Positions 6,562 through 16,096 of a stretch of 35,066 nucleotides of DNA are shown here, one piece after another. The notes below the pieces were generated by a model. That model worked only from the letters and a program-made list of their open reading frames with translations. It did no database searches and had not been told where the DNA came from. A program made the translations under genes and the position numbers. Position 1 is the first letter of the stretch. Every line of letters begins with the position of its first letter. This stretch comes from an uncultured bacterium (GTDB taxonomy: Bacteria > Bacillota > Bacilli > Lactobacillales > Lactobacillaceae), in NCBI GenBank assembly GCA_905214235.1, contig CAJMLF010000020.1, forward strand, positions 1-35,066, given 5' to 3'.

Positions 6562-7935
6562 ATGAAGTTACCAAGTGAATTTATCAGTAAGTACCGCCGC
6601 CTGCTCGGCGATGAGGCCCCGGCGTTTTTGGCCGCCTTTGACCAGGAGAGTCAGGGCGGCTTCCGGGTCAACCCCCTAAAGGCAGCGCCCAAAGCTGCTC
6701 TGACCAGGGCAACGGGGAAGGTCGAATACGTTCCCACTGGCTACCGGGGCCCGGTGGATGGCAAGTCGCTGGACCACGTTGCCGGGGCAATCTACAGCCA
6801 GGAACCATCGGCAATGTACGTTGGTGAGGTAGTTGATCCTCAGCCCGGTGAGCGGGTCCTGGACCTGTGTGCGGCACCCGGGGGCAAGACAACCCACCTG
6901 GTGGCCAAGATGGGTGACCAGGGCCTCCTGGTGGCCAACGAGATCTTCCGCAAGCGGGCGTTAGTCCTTGCGGAGAACCTGGAGCGGTGGGGGCCCCGGT
7001 CGACCGTCGTCACCAACGAGAGCCCGGCTGACCTAGAGAAGCAGTTTCCCGCCTTCTTTGACCGTATCCTGGTTGATGCCCCGTGTTCCGGGGAGGGGAT
7101 GTTTCGTAAGGAGCCGGCCGGTATTGAGTACTGGAATCCGGACTACCCGGCAGAATGTGCCAACCGCCAGCGGAAGATTTTGGCCTCGGCCCTTAAGATG
7201 ATGAAACCGGGTGGCACCCTCGTTTACTCCACCTGCACCTTCGCACCGGAGGAGGACGAGCAAAACGCGGCCTGGCTGCTCAAAACCTACCCGGACCTGG
7301 CGATGGAAGAAATCAAGAAGTACCCGGGGATGGACACGGGACGACCGGAGTGGGCGGATAATAATCCGGAACTGACGAAGGCCGTCCGCCTTTTCCCCCA
7401 CCACATCCAGGGTGAGGGGCACTTCATTGCCAAATTCACGCTGGCTAGGACAGCGACACCAGCCGCCCCGGTCAAGGCCAAGAAAAAGAAGAAGCGTAAC
7501 AAGAAGGGGGCTAACAACCGTCTGAGTCGGGAGGAACAGGCCCTGTTTGCCGACTTCTGCCAGTGGTTCATGCCAAGCTACCAGCCCCACCACCTCCTGA
7601 CTTACGGTGACCAGCTCTATGACCTACCCGCCGGTATGACATCGGTTGACGGGCTGACGGTCCTGCGGCCGGGCCTCCACCTCGGTACGTTTAAAAAACG
7701 GCGCTTTGAGCCAGCGTTGGCCCTGGCACTGACGGTCAAACCCGGGGCGACGAAGCGGGAAATCGAACTGACGCCGGACGACTGGCGCAAGTACGCCCAC
7801 GGCGATGTTGTGTCCGGGGACACTGGCCTGGAAAATGGCTGGTACCTGTTGACCTGCCAAAACCTCAGCTGTGGTTTTGGCAAGCTAGTCAACGGAACGA
7901 TTAAGAACTTCTACCCGAAAGGGCTGCGTTTCTAG
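6562..7935 (+). CDS. RsmF/RsmB-type rRNA cytosine-C5 methyltransferase
   Basis: A 457-residue SAM-dependent RNA m5C methyltransferase of the NOP2/Sun family. The SAM-binding motif is VLDLCAAPGGKTTHL (about residues 103–117). Both conserved cysteines are present, in DAPCSGEGMFRKEP (catalytic-release Cys) and VYSTCTFAPEEDE (catalytic Cys). A lysine/arginine-rich linker (KKKKKRNKKG) precedes a C-terminal RNA-binding region ending FYPKGLRF, as in RsmF-like Gram-positive proteins. The ATG at 6562 follows TGGGGAA; an upstream in-frame ATG would include the likely TACAAT –10 (6531–6536) in the coding sequence. An SPFH gene follows 15 nt later. The rRNA position modified cannot be told from sequence by eye. 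Confidence 0.92.
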   Translation: MKLPSEFISKYRRLLGDEAPAFLAAFDQESQGGFRVNPLKAAPKAALTRATGKVEYVPTGYRGPVDGKSLDHVAGAIYSQEPSAMYVGEVVDPQPGERVLDLCAAPGGKTTHLVAKMGDQGLLVANEIFRKRALVLAENLERWGPRSTVVTNESPADLEKQFPAFFDRILVDAPCSGEGMFRKEPAGIEYWNPDYPAECANRQRKILASALKMMKPGGTLVYSTCTFAPEEDEQNAAWLLKTYPDLAMEEIKKYPGMDTGRPEWADNNPELTKAVRLFPHHIQGEGHFIAKFTLARTATPAAPVKAKKKKKRNKKGANNRLSREEQALFADFCQWFMPSYQPHHLLTYGDQLYDLPAGMTSVDGLTVLRPGLHLGTFKKRRFEPALALALTVKPGATKREIELTPDDWRKYAHGDVVSGDTGLENGWYLLTCQNLSCGFGKLVNGTIKNFYPKGLRF

Positions 7936-7950
7936 GAAGGATGTAAGAAA

Positions 7951-8817
7951 ATGAAAGAAAAGAACGCGTTTCACGTTAATGGCTACTTGGGTCTGCTCCT
8001 GACAATCATTGGGGCCATCCTGGGTGCCGGCCTGGTCTACTTTGGGATGCGCCAGTCGCGCCTGTGGATGATCATCATTGGCGGGCTGATCCTACTGGTG
8101 GTCCTGATCTGCTGCACCTCGCTGACGATTATCCAACCTAACGAGGCCAAGGTCCTGACTTTCTTTGGGAACTACATCGGGACGATCCGGGATGCCGGCC
8201 TGTTTATGACGGTGCCCTTCACCGACAAGGAACGGGTTTCCTTGCGGGTCTGCAACTTCAACAGCCAGATCCTGAAGGTCAACGATTCCAAGGGGAACCC
8301 GGTCGAGATTGCGGCCGTGATCGTCTACAAGGTGGTTGATACCGCCAAGGCCCTGTTCTCGGTGGATGACTACGAACAGTTCGTCCAGATTCAAAGTGAG
8401 TCGGCCATCCGGCACGTCGCCAGTGAATACCCGTACGATACCTTCGAAAACGAGCAGGCCCTGACCCTGCGGAGCAACCCGACAGAGGTCTCGGACCGCT
8501 TAACAGCAGAGCTCCAGGACCGGCTAAACGTTGCCGGGGTGAAGATCATCGAGACCCGGCTGACCCACTTGGCCTACGCTACCGAAATCGCCAGCGCCAT
8601 GCTCCAGAAGCAGCAGTCGGCAGCTATCCTGTCGGCCCGGAAGATCATCGTCGAGGGGGCCGTTTCCATCACGGAGGACGCCATCGACCGCCTGGCAAAG
8701 GAGACCGACCTTAACCTGACCGACGCCCAGCGCTTGCAGATCATCAACAACATCATGGTTGCGATTGTCAGTGAGCGGGGGACCCAGCCGGTGATTAACA
8801 CGGGAACGAATAACTAG
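7951..8817 (+). CDS. SPFH/band 7 (stomatin-like) membrane protein
   Basis: A 288-residue protein with two adjacent N-terminal hydrophobic segments (about residues 12–32 and 38–56). They are followed by an SPFH domain beginning ...TIIQPNEAKVLTFFGNYIGTIRDAGL and continuing through VSLRVCNFNSQILKVNDSKGNPVEI and RLTHLAYATEIASAM. It then has a short helical region rich in Ala/Gln and a C-terminal tail ending in Asn/Thr. Such proteins oligomerise on membranes and organise microdomains. The gene follows the methyltransferase closely with AGGAAGG upstream, so the two are probably co-transcribed. I see no NfeD partner nearby. Specific role unknown. Confidence 0.88.
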   Translation: MKEKNAFHVNGYLGLLLTIIGAILGAGLVYFGMRQSRLWMIIIGGLILLVVLICCTSLTIIQPNEAKVLTFFGNYIGTIRDAGLFMTVPFTDKERVSLRVCNFNSQILKVNDSKGNPVEIAAVIVYKVVDTAKALFSVDDYEQFVQIQSESAIRHVASEYPYDTFENEQALTLRSNPTEVSDRLTAELQDRLNVAGVKIIETRLTHLAYATEIASAMLQKQQSAAILSARKIIVEGAVSITEDAIDRLAKETDLNLTDAQRLQIINNIMVAIVSERGTQPVINTGTNN

Positions 8818-8828
8818 TAATAGATGCT

Positions 8829-8867
8829 AAAAAGGGATTAGCAACGTTTGCTGCTAATCCCTTTTCT
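8829..8867. terminator. Bidirectional terminator between the SPFH gene and fni
   Basis: AAAAGGGATTAGCA (8830–8843) and TGCTAATCCCTTTT (8852–8865) form a perfect 14-bp stem with an 8-nt loop. Its A and T flanks serve both convergent transcripts. Confidence 0.9.
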
Positions 8868-8877
8868 GATGCGTTTC

Positions 8878-9915
8878 TTATAAATCCCGCTGGTGGACGT
8901 AGCTCAGTAGGTCCGGGCCCAGCACGTAATCGACAGTGCCTAGGTCGGCGTAACTGCTTACCCCCAGGAGGGTCAGCAGGCGGGTGATGGCCACTCGCCA
9001 CTCGCCCAGTGTCTGGTCCAGCTTGTCAATCCCGTCCTGGGTGAGGACGTTGAGGAAGTAGCCAGCAACCCCACAGGCACTTGCCCCCAGCGCCCCGGCC
9101 TTAATGACGTCTAGCGGGGATGTAATGCCGCCAGAAGCGATGAACGTGGCGCCGCTTCCTGCTGCGCGCGCTTCTAACAGGGCCTCCGGGGTGGTCTGGC
9201 CCCAACCGGCCATGTCGTTGAAGTCGGCCCGGCGGTTGCGGCGGTTTTCAATCATGGCAAAGTTTGTGCCCCCGCGACCACTGACGTTGATCGTCTGCAC
9301 GCCCGCCTTGTGTAAACGGGTCACGTCGTCCTTATTCATCCCGAAACCAACTTCCTTGACGATTACCGGGACGTCTAAGTGCTTGACCAGGTGCTCAATG
9401 TTGGCCAACCAGTAGAATGACCGGTCCCCCTCCGGCATTACCAGTTCCTGAGCGGCATTAAGGTGCAGTTCGATGGCGTTGGCCCCCAGGAGTTCGATGG
9501 CGGCCTGGGCCTCATCGAGAGTTGCCTTAGCACTGAGGTTAGCGATTACCAGGCCGTCGGGGTCTTCCTCCCTAACTACCTGGAAGGAGTCACGGCAGGC
9601 CGGATCCTTGAGAGCAACGCTGGCCGACCCGGTCGCCATTGCCACCCCGTGCTTAGCGGCCAGGCGAGCCAACTGACGGTTGACTGCCTTTGCCTGGTCA
9701 CTGCCGCCGGTCATTGCCTCGATGTAGAAGGGGGTCGCTAGTTTTAAGCCGGGAGCCAGGGTGGCGGTCAGGTCAACGTCTTTAACCGCCTTTTCCGGGA
9801 GGGCGGTGTGGATTAACCGCACCTGGTCAAAGGGGTGGTCCCGGTGGGCTTGCTGGTAGTACTTGCTGGCGAGGGAAAGGTGTTCGTTCTTGCGTTGTGC
9901 TTGTCGTGATTCCAT
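8878..9915 (-). CDS. fni: Isopentenyl-diphosphate delta-isomerase, type 2 (FMN-dependent)
   Basis: The enzyme interconverts isopentenyl and dimethylallyl diphosphate, the last step of the pathway encoded by this operon. Its 346 residues form a TIM barrel with the type 2 hallmarks: RKNEHLSLA near the N-terminus, YIEAMTGGS (about residues 67–75), VKEVGFGM, INVSGRGGTNFA, and the FMN-phosphate region ASGGITSPLD and GALGASACGVAG. The ATG at 9915 has AAGGAAGG upstream. A longer in-frame extension to 10053 overlaps the mvaK2 coding region and is rejected. It is the last gene of the mevalonate operon and ends at a bidirectional terminator. Confidence 0.95.
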   Translation of the reverse strand: MESRQAQRKNEHLSLASKYYQQAHRDHPFDQVRLIHTALPEKAVKDVDLTATLAPGLKLATPFYIEAMTGGSDQAKAVNRQLARLAAKHGVAMATGSASVALKDPACRDSFQVVREEDPDGLVIANLSAKATLDEAQAAIELLGANAIELHLNAAQELVMPEGDRSFYWLANIEHLVKHLDVPVIVKEVGFGMNKDDVTRLHKAGVQTINVSGRGGTNFAMIENRRNRRADFNDMAGWGQTTPEALLEARAAGSGATFIASGGITSPLDVIKAGALGASACGVAGYFLNVLTQDGIDKLDQTLGEWRVAITRLLTLLGVSSYADLGTVDYVLGPDLLSYVHQRDL

Positions 9916-9944
9916 AATTGCCTTCCTTGTTGATGGTAAAACGA

Positions 9945-9972
9945 AGAGGCTGGAGAAAATCTCCGGCCCCTT
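9945..9972 (-). other. Intercistronic hairpin between mvaK2 and fni
   Basis: On the minus strand AGGGGCCGGAGA pairs with TCTCCAGCCTCT (11 of 12 positions) around a short loop, followed only by CGTTTT. The weak U-tract suggests partial termination or an RNA-stability element inside the operon, not a full stop. Confidence 0.5.
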
Positions 9973-9976
9973 ATTT

Positions 9977-11089
9977 TTAGTGCAATGGTAAATGCTCTTG
10001 AACGTGGTGCTTGACGTCCGCGATGAAGTGGACGTTGAGCGGTAGCTGTTCAATGTGGTTCTTTGTCCAGGACTTCAGGACACTCTTGAAGTCGGCTTGG
10101 CGGTCGATGGCCACGATTCCGCAGTCACCACCACCGGCTCCGGAAGTCTTCGCTGCCCCGCCGAACTTCTCAGCAATTTGGCAGAGACGGTGGAGAACCG
10201 GGGTCTCAATATCAACGCCGGAGTTGGTCCCCAACTGCTTGAGGAGGTCCCGGTTGTAACGGATTTCCTGCTTAATCTTTTCCAGGTCCTGGTTATGGAA
10301 GCCGTCAACCATCCGCTGGATGCAGTTGCGACTTTCGTCTAAGAAGTGGTGGTATTCGTCCTGCTGCCGAGCCTTGAAGAGGGAAATTTTGTCGACCAGC
10401 TGTGAGGTCGAGGCCGGCTTCCCGGTCCAGCCAATCAACAGCTCCAGGTTCTTCGGGGCGTGGAGGGATTCAATCTTGAGGTCGGGCCACGGCAGGTCGA
10501 TTAGGGACTTGATATCCAGGTACTTCCGCTGCTGGGCCAGCCACTGCCGGTCAAAGGAGTGGTAGGCAATCCAGCCCCCGTAAACGGAGGCGGCAACATC
10601 ACCGAGCGACCCGTTCCCCTGGACCTCGAAGTGGGCGATGGCCGCCAGCTTGAAGATCTCGTCCTTTGTGACGGGGAGGTTGTAGAAACGACACAGGGCC
10701 TTGACCGTGGCCACCGTGACCGCCGCCGAGGAGCCCAGACCGTACTTGCGACCGTTATCGCTGTCGAGTTGGCTATCAATCTGGATATCGTAGATCCGTA
10801 GTTCCCGTTCAAAGCTCCGGGCGTACTCTTCGGTTACCCGGATTGCCGAGAGAATGTAGGAAAACGGGTTGTCCCGCTTGTCGACCACCATCTGGTCGCC
10901 CATCCGCCGCCACATTAACTGGTCGTTGTGGTACTGGCGGCTAAAGATCTGGCCCATTTCACGGGCGGATTCCTTGATTGTGCAGGTGACGAACTGGTCG
11001 AGGGCCACCAAGATTGCCGGGTAGCCGTTTTCAACGACGGCGTACTCACCAGCAATATAGAGTTTTCCAGGTGCTTTTTCAGTAATCAA
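9977..11089 (-). CDS. mvaK2: Phosphomevalonate kinase
   Basis: A GHMP kinase of 370 residues that phosphorylates mevalonate 5-phosphate to mevalonate diphosphate. The N-terminal motif is APGKLYIAGEYAVVENGYPAI, the ATP-binding glycine/serine loop is KYGLGSSAAVTVA (about residues 114–126), and the C-terminal GHMP motif is KTSGAGGGDCGIVA (about 316–329). The start is TTG at 11089, with AAGGG 11 nt upstream; no ATG in frame sits closer to the conserved N-terminus. It is the third gene of the operon, 25 nt after mvaD. Confidence 0.95.
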   Translation of the reverse strand: MITEKAPGKLYIAGEYAVVENGYPAILVALDQFVTCTIKESAREMGQIFSRQYHNDQLMWRRMGDQMVVDKRDNPFSYILSAIRVTEEYARSFERELRIYDIQIDSQLDSDNGRKYGLGSSAAVTVATVKALCRFYNLPVTKDEIFKLAAIAHFEVQGNGSLGDVAASVYGGWIAYHSFDRQWLAQQRKYLDIKSLIDLPWPDLKIESLHAPKNLELLIGWTGKPASTSQLVDKISLFKARQQDEYHHFLDESRNCIQRMVDGFHNQDLEKIKQEIRYNRDLLKQLGTNSGVDIETPVLHRLCQIAEKFGGAAKTSGAGGGDCGIVAIDRQADFKSVLKSWTKNHIEQLPLNVHFIADVKHHVQEHLPLH

Positions 11090-11114
11090 TTGTCAAATTT
11101 CCCTTCTCATCAAA

Positions 11115-12086
11115 TTATTCTTCCCAAATTTGAATGCCCGGCCCCGGCTTGGCGACCACGAGACGGTCAGGGCCAAACTGTTCGGCGAGGGCATCATAGA
11201 TTGGCCGGCGGTTGCGCTGGTCATAGATTACCTTGACGTTAGGCCCCGCATCCATGGTGAAGTAGCAGTTAATGCCGTTTTCACGAAGAGCCCGGACCGC
11301 ATTCATGGCCGTCAGGGTATCACTATTAAAGTATGTAAAGCCGGGATCAGCAGACAGGGTCAAGGCATGCATCCGCAGGGCGTTTGACTCGGCGATACGG
11401 CCAATGGCATCGATATCTTCAGCCTTAATGGCTGCCTTGACCGCCTGCATATCGTGGGCCACAATTTCTGGCCAGACCTTGTAGTAGGGCGAGGTGGTCA
11501 TGCTTTGCTGCATTCCGTAACGACTAGAAACCTTTTTCTTTTTTGTGTCAATTAAGATGGCAAGCATCTCAATATTAAAGGGCACGTCTTCCATGATTGG
11601 CTTGGCGTAGGAAGTCAGGTCGTCGTGGCCCCTTTGCCACTCAACCAGCCCCCCGTAGATCGACCGGGTAGCGGACCCCGACCCCCGCCGTGCTAAACGG
11701 GAAAGGTCGCGCCGGTCCAGGTGCATCCCCGCAGCCGTGCTGGCAGCTCCCGCCAGGGCCGCAAAAGCGGAGGCGGAGGAGGCGAGTCCCGCGGCGGTAG
11801 GCACATGGTTAGTCGATTCAACGTTGGCGTAGGCAGTCTGGCCACTGCGCTGGCGAACCAGGTCCAAGAACTTGTGGACCTTTTGGCTAGCCTGGTCATC
11901 GAGGACCTGCCCGTTAATTGCTACCCGGTCGCTGTTCAGCTGGTCATCAAACTCAACAGAAGTCGTGGTGTAGAACTCGTCGAGGGTCAGCGACAGGCTG
12001 TCAGTTTCTGGAAGGATCAATTGCTGGTCCCGCTTGCCCCAGTACTTGACCAGGGCAATGTTCGTATGTGCTTTTGCGGTTGCCAT
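11115..12086 (-). CDS. mvaD: Diphosphomevalonate decarboxylase
   Basis: The 323-residue GHMP-family enzyme makes isopentenyl diphosphate by ATP-dependent decarboxylation of mevalonate diphosphate. Diagnostic segments are ALVKYWGKRDQQLILPETDSLS near the N-terminus (residues about 11–32), the phosphate loop PTAAGLASSASAFAALA (about 91–107), ARRGSGSATRSIYGG (about 132–146) and the substrate-binding FTMDAGPNVKV. Its ATG overlaps the mvaK1 stop codon (TAATG), so the two are translationally coupled. Confidence 0.96.
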   Translation of the reverse strand: MATAKAHTNIALVKYWGKRDQQLILPETDSLSLTLDEFYTTTSVEFDDQLNSDRVAINGQVLDDQASQKVHKFLDLVRQRSGQTAYANVESTNHVPTAAGLASSASAFAALAGAASTAAGMHLDRRDLSRLARRGSGSATRSIYGGLVEWQRGHDDLTSYAKPIMEDVPFNIEMLAILIDTKKKKVSSRYGMQQSMTTSPYYKVWPEIVAHDMQAVKAAIKAEDIDAIGRIAESNALRMHALTLSADPGFTYFNSDTLTAMNAVRALRENGINCYFTMDAGPNVKVIYDQRNRRPIYDALAEQFGPDRLVVAKPGPGIQIWEE

Positions 12087-13039
12087 TACTCTTCTTCCCC
12101 CCGTTGGTCAAGCGGCTGGATCCAGGTTTGGTGGGCGCCACTTTCCTTGAGAATGCTGGCTAGCCGGCGGGCACCAAGGGCCGTTTGCATAATGGCAAAC
12201 ATGCAGCCGCCTCGGCCCCCACCGGTCAGCTTGGCCCCGAGGGCACCGTTTTGCTTGGCCACCTTGATTAATTTGTCCAGGCTATCGTCACTGACGGTCA
12301 GTGCCGCCAGGTCAACCTGGGCGGCGTCCAAAGCCGTCCCCAACTTAATGACCTCATTCCTTTGCAAGAAATCCCGGGTTGCGTTAACCAGGTTACCGAG
12401 GTGGTTAATGTGGGCCTGCGCCTCATCCGGGTGTTCCTTTAATAATTGCTGGACACTGGTAATGGCTTCTTTGGTTGCGCCCTTAACCCCCGTATCGGCA
12501 ATTACCATGGTCGCGGACAGGTTCATCTCAATTGGCTTGCCGGCTTGTCCCTTAATATAGTAGAGGGGCTTGGCAGAAGAAACCGTTGCCGCGTCCAGGC
12601 CGGACGGACTCCGGTGGGTAACCTGTTCTTCGATATCGGCCAACTGCAGGAGTTCGTCGCGTCCCAATGTCTTTTCGTAGTAATCAAAAAAAGCGCGGAC
12701 AATTGCGACGGCGGTAGCGGCAGACGACCCCATCCCCCGTTCAGCGGGCAGTTGGCTGTCAATCGTCAGCAGCCAGCCATCTTCTTGTCCAGCAAACTTG
12801 GTTACCAAGGCGTTGATCAGCTTTTGAATCCCCAACATGTTATTGGGAAGCTCATCCAGCGGCCCCGTAAAGTAACGGCTCTTCACCAGTTGTGCGTGGT
12901 CGGCTCGCTGGTCGATGGTCACCGTTAGTTTAACGTTGGGAAGGGGGAGGGCAATTGCGGGCTGTCCGTAGACAACGCTGTGCTCCCCCATCAAGATAAT
13001 TTTCGCATGGCTCTTTCCAATCCCTTGTTGTTTCACCAT
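12086..13039 (-). CDS. mvaK1: Mevalonate kinase
   Basis: First gene of the mevalonate operon, 317 residues. The N-terminal HAKIILMGEHSVVYGQPAIALP motif of mevalonate kinase (residues about 10–31), the phosphate loop LPAERGMGSSAATAVAIV (about 103–120), the catalytic aspartate in SPSGLDAATV and the C-terminal KLTGGGRGGCMFAI are all present. The ATG at 13039 has only a weak AGTAGG site upstream. A TATACT –10 lies at 13061–13056, but I see no convincing –35. Upstream mevalonate synthesis genes (HMG-CoA synthase and reductase) are not in the window. Confidence 0.95.
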   Translation of the reverse strand: MVKQQGIGKSHAKIILMGEHSVVYGQPAIALPLPNVKLTVTIDQRADHAQLVKSRYFTGPLDELPNNMLGIQKLINALVTKFAGQEDGWLLTIDSQLPAERGMGSSAATAVAIVRAFFDYYEKTLGRDELLQLADIEEQVTHRSPSGLDAATVSSAKPLYYIKGQAGKPIEMNLSATMVIADTGVKGATKEAITSVQQLLKEHPDEAQAHINHLGNLVNATRDFLQRNEVIKLGTALDAAQVDLAALTVSDDSLDKLIKVAKQNGALGAKLTGGGRGGCMFAIMQTALGARRLASILKESGAHQTWIQPLDQRGEEE

Positions 13040-13225
13040 TGTAACCTACTTTCTTAAGTATAGAAATTCCATTCACCATCATAACTTAAATCCAGCAAAT
13101 GTAAAAGGGTTGACCATTACTCATTACCAAATCTAAATAATTTCGGCGGGGGATGGGCCGGGACAAGCGGTGGACGAATGGTGTATGATATTACTAACAA
13201 TTATTAGTTGAAATCCGGTGATAGT

Positions 13226-16075
13226 TTGAATAAGAAAACCCAAAAGCGGTCACGTAAACGTGATAAGACGGCCCCAATCTATTCAGTGGTGGACCTCGAA
13301 ACCACCGGGACAAGTATCAATCACGGTGACCGGATCATCCAGATTGGCTGCGTGCTGGTCCAGGATGGTGAAATCATTAACCACTTTGAAACCAAGGTCA
13401 ACCCCCGGGAGAAAATTCCGCGTTCGGTGGTCCAGCTGACAGGGATTCGGGACCAGGACGTTAAGAAGGCGCCCCTGTTTGATGACGTGGCCGCCACCGT
13501 CTACAGCCTCTTAAGCGGGACAATCTTTGTGGCCCACAACGTCAACTTTGACTTCCCGTTTTTAAACGCGGAGCTCGAGCGGGCCGGTTACCCATCGCTG
13601 CCCATTAAAGCCATCGATACGGTGACCCTGAGCCAAATCCTGTTGCCAACGGCTAAGAGCTACCGCCTGCGGGACCTGACGAGTTCGCTGAAGATTGAAC
13701 ACGACCACCCCCACAGCGCCGTTTCTGACGCGGAGGCGACTGCCCACCTGTTGGTCGACCTCCTCAAGCGGGTTCACGACCTGCCGACAATTACTCTCCG
13801 CCACCTGGTCCAGTTAAAGCTGGCCCTGCCGCAGCATACCGCGGACGTCCTGGCGGATGAGCTGGCCAGCCGGGAGGACCACCCCCAGCCGCTGAGTGAG
13901 GACCTCTACGTCAGTCACGGGATTGTCCTCCACAAGCAACGGCCGCTGTCCGTCGAGAAGCAGACGGCCAAGGTGCGGTATTCGGCCACTAAGAAGGCCA
14001 AGCAGAAGCTGTATGGCGACCAGCTGGAATTCCGGCCGGTCCAAGCCAAGATGATGAACAGTATCTACAATAATTATACCCACGACGAACCGAAGAACAT
14101 GGTCGTTGAGGCCGGTACCGGGAGCGGGAAGACCCTCGGCTACCTCCTGCCCCTGGTTTACGCCGCCCATCCGGACAAGAAGATCGTGGTCAGCACGGCC
14201 ACGAACCTCCTCCAGCAGCAAATCGCCAGCCAGGCGGTGCGCCAGCTGAACAGCGTCCTGCCCTTTGCTGTCAACAGCGTGGTGGTGAAGGGGAACCAGC
14301 ACTACCTGGACCTCGGTAAGTTTGTCCACTCGTTAAGCATCATTGAGGACTCCAAACTGGTGCAGATGCTGAAGGCCAAGATCCTGGTATGGCTCACCAA
14401 GACCACCAGTGGGGACCTAGACGAGCTTAACCTAACAACGGCCCGGTCACCGTACTTCACGGAGATTCGTCACCGGGGCATCCGGACCCTGAACCCGAAT
14501 AACGAGTTCTACCAGGACGATTTCCTGGTCCGGCGGGATAAGCGTCTCAACCAGGCGGACATTATCATTACCAACCATGCCTACCTGGTTGCCCACGCCC
14601 AGGAACTGGGGGACGGGACACGGCGGCCGTACCTGGTCGTCGATGAGGCCCAGCACCTTAGCAGCAGCATCCTCCGCCAGTCCCGGCGGCAGTTTAACTT
14701 CCCCCAGATTCGGGCGGCGGTCCACGTCCTGAGCGGCCTGGTAAACAACGGGACCGACCGTAACCTGGCCAATATCTTTGCTGACCACGCCCTGGGCGGC
14801 TATAACGTTGACCTTTTGCGAGAAGACCTGACCAATGTCGAAGCGGCCGTCAATAACTTCCAGCAGGCTCTTTACCGCCAGTTTAAAGACCAGGTCACGG
14901 GGAATGTGGAAAATGAACTGATTGAACAACCGCTTGACAACCAGCAGCTCCAGGAACTGCTCGACGTGAGCGGACCCACAATGATGGGGCTGGAGCAAGC
15001 ACTAGGGAGTGTCCAGCTGCATTTCTCCGCCCTCCAACACATCTTCACCCAGCAGGCGGACCGCTGGCTGCTCAGCGACCGCTACCTGATGAGTCAGTTC
15101 CAGAGCCAGCTGGCCAAGCTGGTCGATGCCGACACAACCCTTAACCAGTTCAATGAGACCCTGCACGAGCACGGGGATGAGGCGGTCTTCTGGCTGACCA
15201 TCCGCCAGTCAACGGAGAGTAGCTCAATGCGACTGAGCGGGGGACTGCTGGCCGCCAACCACTTCTTGACGGAGAGCGTCTACCCGTACTTCGCCCAGCC
15301 CCTCTTCATTGGGGCGACCCTCTTTACCTCGTCCCGGTCCCAGTACCTTTACCACCAGCTCGACCTAGAGCGGCCGGGGACCTTGACCAAGCGCTTTGCC
15401 TCGCCATTTGACTACCAGCACCATTCCAAGGTCCTGGTTGCCAAGGATGCGCCGCTGCCGGGGAGTAAGAGCAACGCGGACTACATTAACTACCTGGCGT
15501 CGACAATCTACAAGCTGACCAAGCAGTCGAACTGCCAGACGATGATCCTCTTTAACTCGCTGATAATGATCGAGCAGGTCTTCAGCCAACTGCGTGCGAC
15601 CGACCTCTTCGACCAACGGGACATCCTGGCCCAGGGGATTACTGGCAACCGGGATAAGATCTTAAAGCAGTTCTCCACGGGGCAAAACGCGGTCCTGCTT
15701 GGGGCCACCTCCTTCTGGGAAGGGGTCGACCTGCCCCAGGCGGCCCTGGAACTTTTGATCATCACCCGGTTGCCGTTTGACGCCCCGGATGAGATTATGA
15801 ACCGGGCCCACAACAACCTGCTCCGTCGCCAGGGGAAGAACCCCTTCTACCAGTCCGAACTCCCGCAGGCAACCATGCGCCTGCGGCAGGGGATTGGCCG
15901 CCTGATTCGGACGGAAAAGGATACCGGGGTGGCCGCCATCCTGGATCCCCGCCTGGTGGCCCGGCGCTATGGTGAGTCAATCATGAAGAGCATCAAGCGC
16001 GACTACCCGGTTGACGTCTTGCCAACGGACCAGCTGGTCAAAACGGCAAATAATTTCTTAAAAAAGGGGCATTAA
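13226..16075 (+). CDS. dinG: DinG-family 3'-5' exonuclease/ATP-dependent helicase
   Basis: The protein of about 949 residues joins an N-terminal DEDDh exonuclease to an XPD/DinG-like superfamily 2 helicase, as in Gram-positive DinG. Exonuclease motifs are VVDLETTGTS (near residue 20), HNVNFDFPF and HSAVSDAEATAH. Helicase motifs are Walker A VEAGTGSGKTLG (about 292–303), a DEAQ box in VVDEAQHL (about 470), LIITRLPFDAPDE and motif VI RQGIGRLIRTEKD (about 888–900). I do not see the four-cysteine iron-sulfur cluster of the E. coli enzyme, as expected for the Firmicutes type. TTG at 13226 is preferred because GGTGAT, complementary to the 16S end, lies just upstream; TTG at 13208 is the alternative. 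No LexA box is visible upstream. Confidence 0.93.
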   Translation: MNKKTQKRSRKRDKTAPIYSVVDLETTGTSINHGDRIIQIGCVLVQDGEIINHFETKVNPREKIPRSVVQLTGIRDQDVKKAPLFDDVAATVYSLLSGTIFVAHNVNFDFPFLNAELERAGYPSLPIKAIDTVTLSQILLPTAKSYRLRDLTSSLKIEHDHPHSAVSDAEATAHLLVDLLKRVHDLPTITLRHLVQLKLALPQHTADVLADELASREDHPQPLSEDLYVSHGIVLHKQRPLSVEKQTAKVRYSATKKAKQKLYGDQLEFRPVQAKMMNSIYNNYTHDEPKNMVVEAGTGSGKTLGYLLPLVYAAHPDKKIVVSTATNLLQQQIASQAVRQLNSVLPFAVNSVVVKGNQHYLDLGKFVHSLSIIEDSKLVQMLKAKILVWLTKTTSGDLDELNLTTARSPYFTEIRHRGIRTLNPNNEFYQDDFLVRRDKRLNQADIIITNHAYLVAHAQELGDGTRRPYLVVDEAQHLSSSILRQSRRQFNFPQIRAAVHVLSGLVNNGTDRNLANIFADHALGGYNVDLLREDLTNVEAAVNNFQQALYRQFKDQVTGNVENELIEQPLDNQQLQELLDVSGPTMMGLEQALGSVQLHFSALQHIFTQQADRWLLSDRYLMSQFQSQLAKLVDADTTLNQFNETLHEHGDEAVFWLTIRQSTESSSMRLSGGLLAANHFLTESVYPYFAQPLFIGATLFTSSRSQYLYHQLDLERPGTLTKRFASPFDYQHHSKVLVAKDAPLPGSKSNADYINYLASTIYKLTKQSNCQTMILFNSLIMIEQVFSQLRATDLFDQRDILAQGITGNRDKILKQFSTGQNAVLLGATSFWEGVDLPQAALELLIITRLPFDAPDEIMNRAHNNLLRRQGKNPFYQSELPQATMRLRQGIGRLIRTEKDTGVAAILDPRLVARRYGESIMKSIKRDYPVDVLPTDQLVKTANNFLKKGH

Positions 16076-16096
16076 TTCCTGATTCGGCAAATTATT

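Noticed and set aside
8878..10053. 391-codon version of fni starting at 10053
   Set aside because: The extra N-terminus overlaps mvaK2 and has no type 2 isomerase similarity; ATG 9915 has a proper ribosome binding site.
11721..12560. A 279-codon plus-strand open frame opposite mvaD/mvaK1
   Set aside because: It lies entirely antisense to two clear GHMP kinase-family genes, has no ribosome binding site I can credit and a composition typical of shadow frames in GC-rich DNA.
13040..13225. LexA box for dinG
   Set aside because: No CGAAC-n4-GTTCG-like palindrome is found upstream of dinG despite its name.
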